Shown here one piece after another: positions 15,108-23,085 of a stretch of DNA of 24,017 nucleotides. Within the stretch, counting starts at the first letter, position 1, and every line of letters begins with the position of its first letter. The notes under the pieces were generated by a model. The model was given only the letters and a program-made list of their open reading frames with translations, made no database searches and was not told where the DNA came from. A program made the position numbers and the translations under genes. Source of the DNA: an uncultured Oscillospiraceae bacterium (GTDB lineage Bacteria > Bacillota > Clostridia > Oscillospirales > Acutalibacteraceae). Where the stretch lies: contig UQNI01000026.1 of assembly GCA_900542375.1 (NCBI GenBank), positions 1 through 24,017 of the forward strand, in the 5' to 3' direction.

Positions 15108-16454
15108 ATGAACTTAGCAGAAAAAGATTTACAATATATCTGGCATCCTTGTTCACAAATGAAAGATTACGAATCACTTCCTCCGATTGTCATTGACCAT
15201 GCAAAGGGAATCTACCTGTATGACATAGACGGTAACAGTTATATGGATATTGTCAGCTCTTGGTGGTGTAACCTTCTGGGACATTGTAATGAACGTATTA
15301 ATCTGGCTGTAAAAAAACAAATCGACCGTTTGGAACATGTTATTTTTTCCAATTTTTCTCATACTCCTGCAATTGAACTCTGCGAAAGATTACAGAAAAA
15401 ATTACCGACAGGTTTGGAAAAGTTTTTCTTTACCGACAATGGTTCTTCTGCCATTGAAGCGGCTATGAAAATGAGCTTCCAGTACCATCATCAAACCGGA
15501 AATCCCCAAAAGAAGCGATTTATGGCTTTGACAGATGCTTATCACGGTGAAACACTTGGAGCGTTATCTGTCAGCGGAGTGGATTTATATTCCGAAATTT
15601 ATAAACCAATTATGTTAGACATCATACGTGTACAGGCTCCTGACTGCTATCGCTGCAAATACGGAAAAAACTGTGAAACCTGTCAGGCGGAATGCTTTGA
15701 AGATGCTGAAAAAACTTTTGAGCAATACGGTGATGAAACATGCGCATTTATGATAGAACCATTGGTGCAGGCAGCCGCAGGCATGAAAATCTACTCTCCC
15801 GTATACTTGCAAAAACTGCGTAAAGCATGTGACAAATATCACGTTCATCTCATTGCCGATGAAATTGCTGTAGGATACGGAAGAACAGGTAAAATGTTTG
15901 CTTGCAATCATGCAAACATTTCTCCTGACATTATGTGTCTTTCCAAAGGGCTTACCGGCGGTTATCTGCCTACTGCTTTGGCTGTTACAACACAAAAAAT
16001 ATATGACGCTTTTTATTCTGATTATCAAGAAGGAAAGGCATTTATGCATAGCCATACCTATTGCGGAAATCCTTTGGCATGTTCGGCAGCCATTGAAGTC
16101 CTCAACATTTTGGAAGAGGAACCTATTTTACAAAACGCAAATCGGAATGCTCCTTATCTCACGAATTTAATACGTGAAGAGTTGGAAGATTATCATTATG
16201 TAGGCGACATTCGTTCCATTGGATTAATCAATGCAATCGAACTGGTACAGAATAAAGCATCCAAAACTTCGTTTGACTCTTCTCACAGATACGGATACCA
16301 AATATACAAAACAGCATTAAAAAAAGGATTGCTGCTGCGTCCTTTAGGAGATATTTTATATTTTAATCCTCCTCTTATCATGACGCGTGAAGAAATGAAA
16401 AAGGCCGTAAAGATTTGTGCTGATTCTATCAGAGAAGTGATGGATTCTATTTAA
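15108..16454 (+). CDS. bioA: Adenosylmethionine-8-amino-7-oxononanoate aminotransferase BioA
   Basis: A 448-residue class III PLP aminotransferase that converts KAPA to 7,8-diaminopelargonic acid. The Schiff-base lysine is K280 in LSKGLTGG. D251 (IADEIAVGYGRTGK) holds the PLP nitrogen. AYHGET (145-150) and the substrate-side SSWW (50-53) are conserved. Residues 180-196 form a small cysteine-rich insert (PDCYRCKYGKNCETCQAEC) absent from the E. coli enzyme. I prefer the ATG at 15108; a GTG at 15099 is possible but sits too close to the AAGAAAG site. It is separated from bioD by 50 bases, whereas the earlier genes overlap, so it may be translated independently. A strong terminator follows. Confidence 0.94.
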   Translation: MNLAEKDLQYIWHPCSQMKDYESLPPIVIDHAKGIYLYDIDGNSYMDIVSSWWCNLLGHCNERINLAVKKQIDRLEHVIFSNFSHTPAIELCERLQKKLPTGLEKFFFTDNGSSAIEAAMKMSFQYHHQTGNPQKKRFMALTDAYHGETLGALSVSGVDLYSEIYKPIMLDIIRVQAPDCYRCKYGKNCETCQAECFEDAEKTFEQYGDETCAFMIEPLVQAAAGMKIYSPVYLQKLRKACDKYHVHLIADEIAVGYGRTGKMFACNHANISPDIMCLSKGLTGGYLPTALAVTTQKIYDAFYSDYQEGKAFMHSHTYCGNPLACSAAIEVLNILEEEPILQNANRNAPYLTNLIREELEDYHYVGDIRSIGLINAIELVQNKASKTSFDSSHRYGYQIYKTALKKGLLLRPLGDILYFNPPLIMTREEMKKAVKICADSIREVMDSI

Positions 16455-16491
16455 TCTTCTTCTCCCAGAATGCGAATATTCCAGAACATAG

Positions 16492-16530
16492 AAAAAAGGA
16501 ACAACCTTTTGAAAAGGTTGTTCCTTTTTT
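16492..16530. terminator. Symmetric bidirectional terminator between convergent operons
   Basis: Perfect 19-base arms (16492-16510 and 16512-16530), each beginning or ending with six A or T residues, surround one central base. It serves bioA on the plus strand and the ABC operon, which stops at 16541, on the minus strand. Confidence 0.92.
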
Positions 16531-16540
16531 GCTATACTGT

Positions 16541-17470
16541 TTATTCAACAAAATGGCAGGCAACAGAATGATGTTCACTGATTTTTTTCAGCTGTGGCCG
16601 TTCTTTTTTACACTGTTCCTTGCAATGGGGACATCTTTGCCAAAATCTACAGGCATCCCCCTCTTCTTCCGTCACTTGAGGAACGGAAGGGATTTGCCAT
16701 TGTGTATCCGGATGAATTGGAAAAACCGAAGACAACAATAACTTCGTATAAGGATGTGCAGCATATTCAATCACATCTTGTGTGTTTCCTTCTTCTACAA
16801 TGCGTCCGCGGTGCATAACAAGAACGCGGTCACAAATGCTTTGTACCAAAGCCAAATCGTGAGAAATAAACAAATAGGACATATTCATTTCATGACGTAA
16901 CTTTAAAATTAAATCTACAATCTGCGCTTGAACCGAAACGTCCAAAGCGCTGGTCGCTTCATCACATATGAGCAAATCAGGCTGAATGGCTATGGCTCTT
17001 GCAATAGCGGCACGCTGACACTGTCCACCGCTGACTTCATGGGGATAGCGCGATGCAAATTCCGATTTCAACCCTACTTGTTCCAGCAATTGTGCTACAG
17101 TACGTTTTATCTCACCGCGCGGTTTTCCAAAATTAATGAGCACTTCTCCAATGCTGCTTCCAAGTTTTATCCTTGGATTAAAAGAATCACTTGGATTTTG
17201 AAATACCATCTGTAAGTTTTGATATAGATTACGCAGTTCTTTTCCTTTCGCTTTTGTAACATTTCTCTCGTTCATAAAAATTTCTCCGGAGGTGGTCTGC
17301 TCAAGATGTGTAACCATTCTCGCAATGGTACTTTTACCACAACCGGATTCCCCCACCAGCCCTATGCACTCGCCTTTCTCTATGGAAAAACTGACACCAT
17401 CCACTGCCGTAAAGGTTTTTTTATTTTTTTGAAAGGTCTTTTTGACATCTTTTAATTCTAACACTTTCAT
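16541..17470 (-). CDS. Peptide/nickel-type ABC importer ATPase, DppF/OppF-like
   Basis: A 309-residue nucleotide-binding subunit. Walker A is GESGCGKST (40-48), the ABC signature is VSGGQ (146-150), and Walker B is LLICDEATSALD (166-177). The C-terminal extension has the cysteines (ACRFWQRCPHC and following) typical of the oligopeptide/dipeptide subfamily, where an iron-sulfur cluster has been described in relatives. The ATG at 17470 has GTGAGG 7 bases upstream and starts one base after the preceding ATPase gene; the ATG at 17482 lies inside that gene. It is the last gene of the operon. It would form a heterodimer with the DppD-like subunit and power import. Confidence 0.92.
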   Translation of the reverse strand: MKVLELKDVKKTFQKNKKTFTAVDGVSFSIEKGECIGLVGESGCGKSTIARMVTHLEQTTSGEIFMNERNVTKAKGKELRNLYQNLQMVFQNPSDSFNPRIKLGSSIGEVLINFGKPRGEIKRTVAQLLEQVGLKSEFASRYPHEVSGGQCQRAAIARAIAIQPDLLICDEATSALDVSVQAQIVDLILKLRHEMNMSYLFISHDLALVQSICDRVLVMHRGRIVEEGNTQDVIEYAAHPYTKLLLSSVFPIHPDTQWQIPSVPQVTEEEGDACRFWQRCPHCKEQCKKERPQLKKISEHHSVACHFVE

Positions 17471-17471
17471 T

Positions 17472-18425
17472 TTAAACCTCACTTAGACATTTATGGCAAA
17501 ATACAGCATGTCCATTTTCGCCACTGTGCATGACCGGTTTTTCATGTGTACAGATATTATCACATAAACTGCATCTTGGAGAAAAACTACAGCCTGTGAA
17601 TACTTCTCCAAAAGCAGGCGGCTGTCCCGGAATTCCTTTGGGAATCGTACCGCCGATTTGAGGAATAGAAGCAATCAACGCTTTGGTATATGGATGTTTG
17701 GGATGATTCAATACATCTGCTTTGGAGCCATATTCTACGATGCTTCCTGCATACATAACCGCTACTTTATCTGCCATATGAGACACAACTCCCATATTAT
17801 GAGTGACAATGATGATTGTTGTGCCCAAATGTTGACGTAAATCCATCATCTCTTTGACACACTGCGCCTGCACGGTAACATCTAAAGCACTGGTAGGCTC
17901 ATCCGCTAAAAGCAGCTGCGGATTCAGAATCATTGCCAGTGCAATGGCAACACGCTGATTCATACCGCCGCTTAATTCAAAAGGATAACTGTTCAAAATA
18001 CGCTTACCGTCCCGCAGACCAAGTCTGGTAAACATGTCCAGAATCTGTTTGGTTGCCTGTGATTCATCAATCTTTCCATGATTTTTTAGCGCTTCCAAAA
18101 ACTGAGCACCAATCTTGCGAATGGGATTAAACGACATTCCCGGATTCTGGAATACCATGCCTAACTGTGCTCCGCGGATATTCCGCAGTTCTCTTGAAGA
18201 AATTCTCAGTAAATCCACTTGTTCAAAGCTGATACGCCCTGATTCTACACGACCATTGTCTCCCAGTAAACCTATCATCGCTTTCAGCAAAGTGCTTTTT
18301 CCGCTGCCGGACTCTCCTACAATACCTAGAATTTCTCCTTTTTCGACTTTCATATTAATATTTTGCAGAATGGATGTGCCCTGATAGCTCACATTTAATT
18401 TTTCAATCTCTAATATTGTTGTCAT
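17472..18425 (-). CDS. Peptide/nickel-type ABC importer ATPase, DppD/OppD-like
   Basis: A 317-residue nucleotide-binding subunit. Walker A is GESGSGKST (37-45), the signature is LSGGMNQRVAIA, and Walker B is LLLADEPTSALD. The C-terminal oligopeptide-type extension holds a cysteine cluster (FTGCSFSPRCSLCDNIC) as in family members reported to bind an iron-sulfur cluster. It lies 32 bases after the binding-protein gene and one base before its partner ATPase. The substrate cannot be read from the ATPase. Confidence 0.92.
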   Translation of the reverse strand: MTTILEIEKLNVSYQGTSILQNINMKVEKGEILGIVGESGSGKSTLLKAMIGLLGDNGRVESGRISFEQVDLLRISSRELRNIRGAQLGMVFQNPGMSFNPIRKIGAQFLEALKNHGKIDESQATKQILDMFTRLGLRDGKRILNSYPFELSGGMNQRVAIALAMILNPQLLLADEPTSALDVTVQAQCVKEMMDLRQHLGTTIIIVTHNMGVVSHMADKVAVMYAGSIVEYGSKADVLNHPKHPYTKALIASIPQIGGTIPKGIPGQPPAFGEVFTGCSFSPRCSLCDNICTHEKPVMHSGENGHAVFCHKCLSEV

Positions 18426-18457
18426 ATTGTGTCATCACTCATCTTAAACAGTTTTGT

Positions 18458-20050
18458 CTATTGAGGCATATCTAAATCTGCTGTAATTTCATAATAATCG
18501 GAAGGATGTGGTGCGAGCCCTGTTACACCTGCTTTTGTAACAATATTCATAGTGTTATGAGAAGCTACACATAAAATACCATTGTCAACTAACATCTGTT
18601 GCAGTTCAATACTGTATTCTGCACGTTTTTCAGAATCTGTTTCTTGAGAAGCTTTATTGTACAGCGCTACAAACTTATCGTATTCTTCTCCGGACCATCC
18701 ATGAATATTATAGTTGGTCAGCAGTTCATTGAAGAAAGTAATACCATCTGCATACGGTGCTGTTACAACTGCCCAGGAATAAATATCAAAATCTTTAGAT
18801 ACATCTTCAATTACAGTATTGCTTTCGCGGTCATCAATGTTTACTTTAATTCCAATTTCTTTTAAGGAAGCCTGTGCAGATTCAGCAAGTAAAGGAAGTT
18901 CAATACGATTTCTATAAGTTACCCAGTTAATTTCAAAAGTTTTTCCGTCTTTGTCAAGGTAGCCGTCTCCATCCGTATCAGACCAACCTGCATCTGCCAA
19001 AAGCTTTTTGGCTTCCTCCTGATTATATTCCGGACCTTTTACTTTACTGTCACCGAATTCATAAGAAGCAGGATAGCACAGTTGCGCAACCTCTCCAAAT
19101 CCATTCATAAGTGTATTTACAAAACCTTCTTTATTAATTGCCATTGTTACTGCCTTACGAACATTCACATCTGAAAACTCTTCACTCTGTGTGTTAAACA
19201 CAAACATATAGGAACGGGAAGTGGCTGCACTGTTAATTTCAAAATTACTGTTATTTTCAAAGATTGGAAGGTTTGCATAACCTAAGTTAGCACAAGCATC
19301 TAATTCACCATTTTGTAATGCCATCGCCATAGTGTCCCCATCTAAAAAACACTGTACATTAATAGTGCCGAATTTTGGTGTACCATTCCAATAAGATTTA
19401 TTCGCTTTTACAACAACTTTGTCTGTTGTAGCAGATTCCAATGTATATGGACCTGTTCCTATCACGTGATTATTGCCGTTCACTTCTTCTGAAACATCAA
19501 TAACACATGCAAACGGGTCAGTCAGCCAGTTAATTAAAATCGGATTCTTTTCTGATGTATGAATGGTAAGCTTCTGACCATCTGCCTCCATACTGGAAAT
19601 TTTTAAGCCGGATGCTGCACGCTCATTTTTTTCAATCAAACGTTCAAAGCAGGCTTTTACAGCCGCAGCATCTACTTTTTTACCATTGGAAAATGTAACA
19701 TTATCCTTGATGTTAATTTCCCATGTAGTATCATCAACAAGTGTCCAATTGTCTGCCACCCAAGGTTCAATGGTACCTTCTTCACTGATTTTTACAAGAC
19801 ATTCACCCACGCCATAACGTACTGTACTCCATCCGGCATAGCTTAAATGGGGATCAATACCGCCGTTTGCCTGTGCGCCTGAATATGCGGTAACACCATA
19901 GTTGAACACTCTGCTGTCAATATCCGTTGCAGTTACAGATGAACCGGAAGTAGTTTGGCTTCCGGAACCTCCGCTGCATCCTGTGAGTACACTTACTCCC
20001 AATGCCAAACAAGCTGCCACTGCAAGGATTTTCGTAAATTTTTTACCCAT
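18458..20050 (-). CDS. Extracellular solute-binding lipoprotein, family 5 (peptide/nickel type)
   Basis: A 530-residue binding protein of the ABC importer. The signal peptide ends in the lipobox LTGC, so Cys25 should be lipidated and anchor the protein outside the membrane; a Gly/Ser linker follows. The body has the family 5 hallmarks (EPWVADNWT, FSNGKKVDAAAV, GTGPYTL, DVNVRKAVTMAIN). I chose the ATG at 20050 because GGGAG lies about 8 bases upstream and the signal peptide begins there; the frame extends to a TTG at 20086. It lies third in the operon, after both permeases, not first as is more common. Family 5 proteins bind peptides, nickel chelates, heme or other compounds, and the sequence alone does not decide which. 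Confidence 0.92.
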   Translation of the reverse strand: MGKKFTKILAVAACLALGVSVLTGCSGGSGSQTTSGSSVTATDIDSRVFNYGVTAYSGAQANGGIDPHLSYAGWSTVRYGVGECLVKISEEGTIEPWVADNWTLVDDTTWEINIKDNVTFSNGKKVDAAAVKACFERLIEKNERAASGLKISSMEADGQKLTIHTSEKNPILINWLTDPFACVIDVSEEVNGNNHVIGTGPYTLESATTDKVVVKANKSYWNGTPKFGTINVQCFLDGDTMAMALQNGELDACANLGYANLPIFENNSNFEINSAATSRSYMFVFNTQSEEFSDVNVRKAVTMAINKEGFVNTLMNGFGEVAQLCYPASYEFGDSKVKGPEYNQEEAKKLLADAGWSDTDGDGYLDKDGKTFEINWVTYRNRIELPLLAESAQASLKEIGIKVNIDDRESNTVIEDVSKDFDIYSWAVVTAPYADGITFFNELLTNYNIHGWSGEEYDKFVALYNKASQETDSEKRAEYSIELQQMLVDNGILCVASHNTMNIVTKAGVTGLAPHPSDYYEITADLDMPQ

Positions 20051-20228
20051 ATTTCTTTCTCCCATCTGATATAATCTAAAAGCCAATAGATTGCTTTATT
20101 GATTTTTTATTTTTAATTTTATTTTAACATCATGTAGAAATCACTGTATTGTTTAGATATTAAGACTTGGTTCAGCGATATTTTATGCAATTCATCTGTT
20201 GATAAACCAAATGATTCTTGTCCTGGGA
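20051..20228. other. Gap between permease and binding-protein genes
   Basis: A 178-bp AT-rich gap inside the ABC operon. It holds no convincing promoter or terminator. A minus-strand frame of 37 codons (20119-20232, TTG start) overlaps the permease stop by four bases; see findings. Confidence 0.5.
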
Positions 20229-21158
20229 TCAAATTGTAGTTTTTTCTCTCTTTTTTCTCCCTGAAAATATACCTTTCATTTTCTGTACATTATCATTTAA
20301 AGTTCTTCTGGTTTGTTTCGGGTCTAAAATATCTCGAACGGTATCGCCAAGCAGATTAAAAATAATAACTGTGATAAAAATAGCAAGACCTGGCGCCAAT
20401 ACAATCCATGGAGATGTTTGAAGCATGCTGCGTCCTTCGCTCATCATAGAACCCCACTCCGGCGTTGGCGGAACCACACCTAAACCTAAGTAAGACAAAC
20501 CTGCCAAATTCATAATCATTGCCCCAACATCCAATGCAGCTGTAACTACAATCGGTCCCAAAATATTAGGCATAATGTGCTTGAGAATTACTTTGTACCA
20601 ACGGGTACCCATCAATTTTGCAGCATTCATATACTGATGATTTTTCATTGCCAACACTTGACTTCGAGCAACCCTTGCGTATCTCGGCCAAGCAATGAGT
20701 CCTACTGCAATTGCCGCACTCCAGATACCACCGTTTAAAACACCTGCAATTGCAATTGCAAATACCATTTCCGGAAAGGCCAGAAAGATGTCAGAGATTC
20801 GCATAATCAGAGAATCAATCCATCCTCCAACATAGCCGCAAATAACACCAATGACAGTACCTACAATTGTAATGCCGGCTACCAATGCCAAAGCAGAAAA
20901 AATGGTGGTTTGCGCACCAATAATAATACGAGAAAATAAATCTCTTCCATAACGGTCCGTACCCAGTAAGTGACTGCCGCTGGGTGGTTGAAGCGCGTTG
21001 CTTAAATCCTGTGCATATGGGTCATACGGAACAATATATTGTCCAAAACAAGCAACAAACAATAAACCTGCAACCAGTATTAAAAAAAAGCCGAGCTTTA
21101 ATGTAGTTCGGTCCTTTTTTAACTTTTTATGCTTTATGATGAAAAGATCATCTGTCAT
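20229..21158 (-). CDS. ABC importer permease, DppC/NikC-like
   Basis: A 309-residue inner permease with an N-terminal helix (about 21-42) and the binding-protein-dependent transport domain behind it. The family motifs HLLGTDRYGRDLFSR and, in the EAA loop, GTRWYKVILKHIMPNILGPIVV are clear. About six membrane helices are expected. AGGAGGG, inside the end of the preceding permease gene, is 7 bases before the ATG, so translation is coupled to it. It pairs with the DppB-like subunit to form the channel. Confidence 0.93.
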   Translation of the reverse strand: MTDDLFIIKHKKLKKDRTTLKLGFFLILVAGLLFVACFGQYIVPYDPYAQDLSNALQPPSGSHLLGTDRYGRDLFSRIIIGAQTTIFSALALVAGITIVGTVIGVICGYVGGWIDSLIMRISDIFLAFPEMVFAIAIAGVLNGGIWSAAIAVGLIAWPRYARVARSQVLAMKNHQYMNAAKLMGTRWYKVILKHIMPNILGPIVVTAALDVGAMIMNLAGLSYLGLGVVPPTPEWGSMMSEGRSMLQTSPWIVLAPGLAIFITVIIFNLLGDTVRDILDPKQTRRTLNDNVQKMKGIFSGRKKREKTTI

Positions 21159-21161
21159 ATT

Positions 21162-22121
21162 CTAGCCCTCCTCTCCCTGAATGCGGATTCTTGGGTCCAG
21201 ATAATGATAAACAATGTCTGTAATCAAATTAATTGCTACATAAATGATTGCCATCCAAATCACATAAACCTGTATGACCTGATAATCTCTCGACGAGATT
21301 GCGTCTACCGCCAGTTTGCCCACTCCCGGCCACATAAAGATAGACTCTACAATAGCAGTACCGCCTAACAGAGAGCCTAAGGACAATCCCAGAAGGGTAA
21401 CAATCGTCAACATAGAGCTTTTTAAAACGTGAGCCAAAACAATGGTTCGTTCCTTGATACCTCTTGCACGTGCTCCAATCACATAATCTTTATTCAACTC
21501 ATCCAATACTGTAGCTCTTACCTGTCTGGTATATTTCGCTGACATTGCCAGCGCCAGCGTTAAAGTTGGTAAGATAATACTGATAAAACCATTGTTACCC
21601 ATAACAGGAAACCAATGCAGCTGCAAAGCAAATACATAAATCAACAATAATGCAATAAAAAAGTTTGGCATTGCATTTCCAATAAAAGTACATACACGAA
21701 TCACGTAGTCTGTTATTTTATTTTGTTTTACCGCTGACCAAATTCCAAGAGGTATGGAAATGAGAATGGTTGTCACAATGGAGGATAACGTTAGAAGCAG
21801 AGTGTTGGGCAAAGCTTGCATGAACATGGGAAAGACTTCTTGATTCTTGATATAAGAATATCCCATATTCCCTGTAAAGATTTTTCCTACCCATTGAAAA
21901 TATTGAATGATAAATGGCTGGTCCAGCCCCATTTCATGGCGTAACGCTGCTTTCGCCTCTTCTGACATAGAAGTTCCCATTTGCTGTTGAATAGCATCAA
22001 CGGTATCTCCGGATGCCGTCTGCATTAACGCAAAAGACAGCAATGTAATTCCAAACAGAATTAAAATCAGCTGAAGCAGTCGTTTCACTACGTATTTCCA
22101 AATAATGATACACCCCCACAT
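21162..22121 (-). CDS. ABC importer permease, DppB/NikB-like
   Basis: A 319-residue permease with the family start (VVKRLLQLILILFGITLLSF), a periplasmic segment (GLDQPFIIQYFQWVGKIFTGNMGYSY) and the EAA-type loop (ARGIKERTIVLAHVLKSSMLTIVTLLG). Six helices are expected. The ATG at 22121 has GGGAAGTGAG just upstream. The stop lies three bases before the DppC-like start. The gene follows the methyltransferase by 52 bases, so the two are probably co-transcribed. Confidence 0.92.
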   Translation of the reverse strand: MWGCIIIWKYVVKRLLQLILILFGITLLSFALMQTASGDTVDAIQQQMGTSMSEEAKAALRHEMGLDQPFIIQYFQWVGKIFTGNMGYSYIKNQEVFPMFMQALPNTLLLTLSSIVTTILISIPLGIWSAVKQNKITDYVIRVCTFIGNAMPNFFIALLLIYVFALQLHWFPVMGNNGFISIILPTLTLALAMSAKYTRQVRATVLDELNKDYVIGARARGIKERTIVLAHVLKSSMLTIVTLLGLSLGSLLGGTAIVESIFMWPGVGKLAVDAISSRDYQVIQVYVIWMAIIYVAINLITDIVYHYLDPRIRIQGEEG

Positions 22122-22173
22122 TGCTCACTTCCCAATCGGCTGAGCAGTGCTTTCTTCCAAATCCTTTTCTTGG

Positions 22174-22899
22174 TTATTTTTCCGCACAAACAATAAAGGA
22201 ATTATATAACACTTTATTTTTTCCGTCTTTTTCAATCACACGTTTGTTATAAACATCAGCAGTAACATTGCTTACACCTAATGACAGCAATGTTTGCACA
22301 TCCCAACCCGGACGCACTTCTTTGCTTAATGGCAGTTTATATGCGAGCTCTTCCATGATTTGTGTATTATGTACTTTTTTCATGTATTCAGGTTCGCCGC
22401 GGCGCTCTTTTTCCTTTTTATAATCTTCGTCAAATAAATATAAATATTGATTTTCATCAAAGTTAATCATTCTGCCGCCCGGCTGTAATACACGAATCCA
22501 TTCGCTGTAAGCTTTGGTTGGCTGTTCCATGACCCATGTCACATTACGGGTTACAATCAAATCAAATGTATCATCTTCAAAATCAAGATTTTGTGCATCC
22601 ATCTGTAATACTTCAATGTCTACACCTGCATCCACAGCGTTTTGTATTGCACTGTTTACCATGTTTTCAGTATAGTCAATAGAAGTCACATTGTGACCGG
22701 CCTTTGCCATAAGGATAGAAAAGAATCCTGCTCCGCATCCTATATCCAACACATTTAATTGCTGCTTTGCAGGAGCATATTTGCAAATTTTATCCAGCCA
22801 ATCAAATTTTGTATCCTCGATTAAATCAATTTTGCATCTTTCAGAATACCCTTGTGCACGTGTTCCCCAGTATGCGGCAATTTCTTTTATTTGACTCAT
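22174..22899 (-). CDS. Class I SAM-dependent methyltransferase
   Basis: A 241-residue soluble methyltransferase. The SAM-binding motif I is VLDIGCGAGFF (50-60), the acidic motif II is TSIDYTENMV, and the post-motif (LDFEDDTFDLIVTRNVTWVMEQP) fits the Methyltransf_11/25 group. The region before motif I (WGTRAQGYSERC) resembles small-molecule methyltransferases of the UbiE type. GGGGA lies 8 bases before the ATG. It is the first gene of the run that continues into the ABC importer. Constant association with this importer would suggest that it modifies the transported compound or a metal chelator, but that is inference. Confidence 0.85.
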   Translation of the reverse strand: MSQIKEIAAYWGTRAQGYSERCKIDLIEDTKFDWLDKICKYAPAKQQLNVLDIGCGAGFFSILMAKAGHNVTSIDYTENMVNSAIQNAVDAGVDIEVLQMDAQNLDFEDDTFDLIVTRNVTWVMEQPTKAYSEWIRVLQPGGRMINFDENQYLYLFDEDYKKEKERRGEPEYMKKVHNTQIMEELAYKLPLSKEVRPGWDVQTLLSLGVSNVTADVYNKRVIEKDGKNKVLYNSFIVCAEK

Positions 22900-23085
22900 G
22901 ACGCCATCCCCTTTTGCTTTTTGTTCTGGAACATTTATCTGCTAAAATTATCAAAAATAACACTTAACACCGTATTAAGCATAACATAACAGATATTATG
23001 ACAGGTAAACACTTTTACCAAAGTTGTAAACATCTATTGAGTAACTTTTCTCATTAAGAAGAGATTGTACATTAAATGAAAAAAT
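22900..23085 (-). promoter_or_regulatory. Probable promoter region of the methyltransferase/ABC operon
   Basis: This 186-bp spacer has a minus-strand promoter candidate, TTGGTA, 17 bases, TAATAT (23021-22993). The -35 box overlaps a dyad GGTAAA-N4-TTTACC (23004-23019). Further downstream is CTTAA-N7-TTAAG (22963-22979). Both dyads could be operators. I see no strong terminator for the gene that ends at 23086, so partial read-through is possible. Confidence 0.4.

Noticed and set aside
15615..16055. Minus-strand 146-codon frame inside bioA
   Set aside because: It is antisense to conserved BioA active-site sequence and has no recognisable features.
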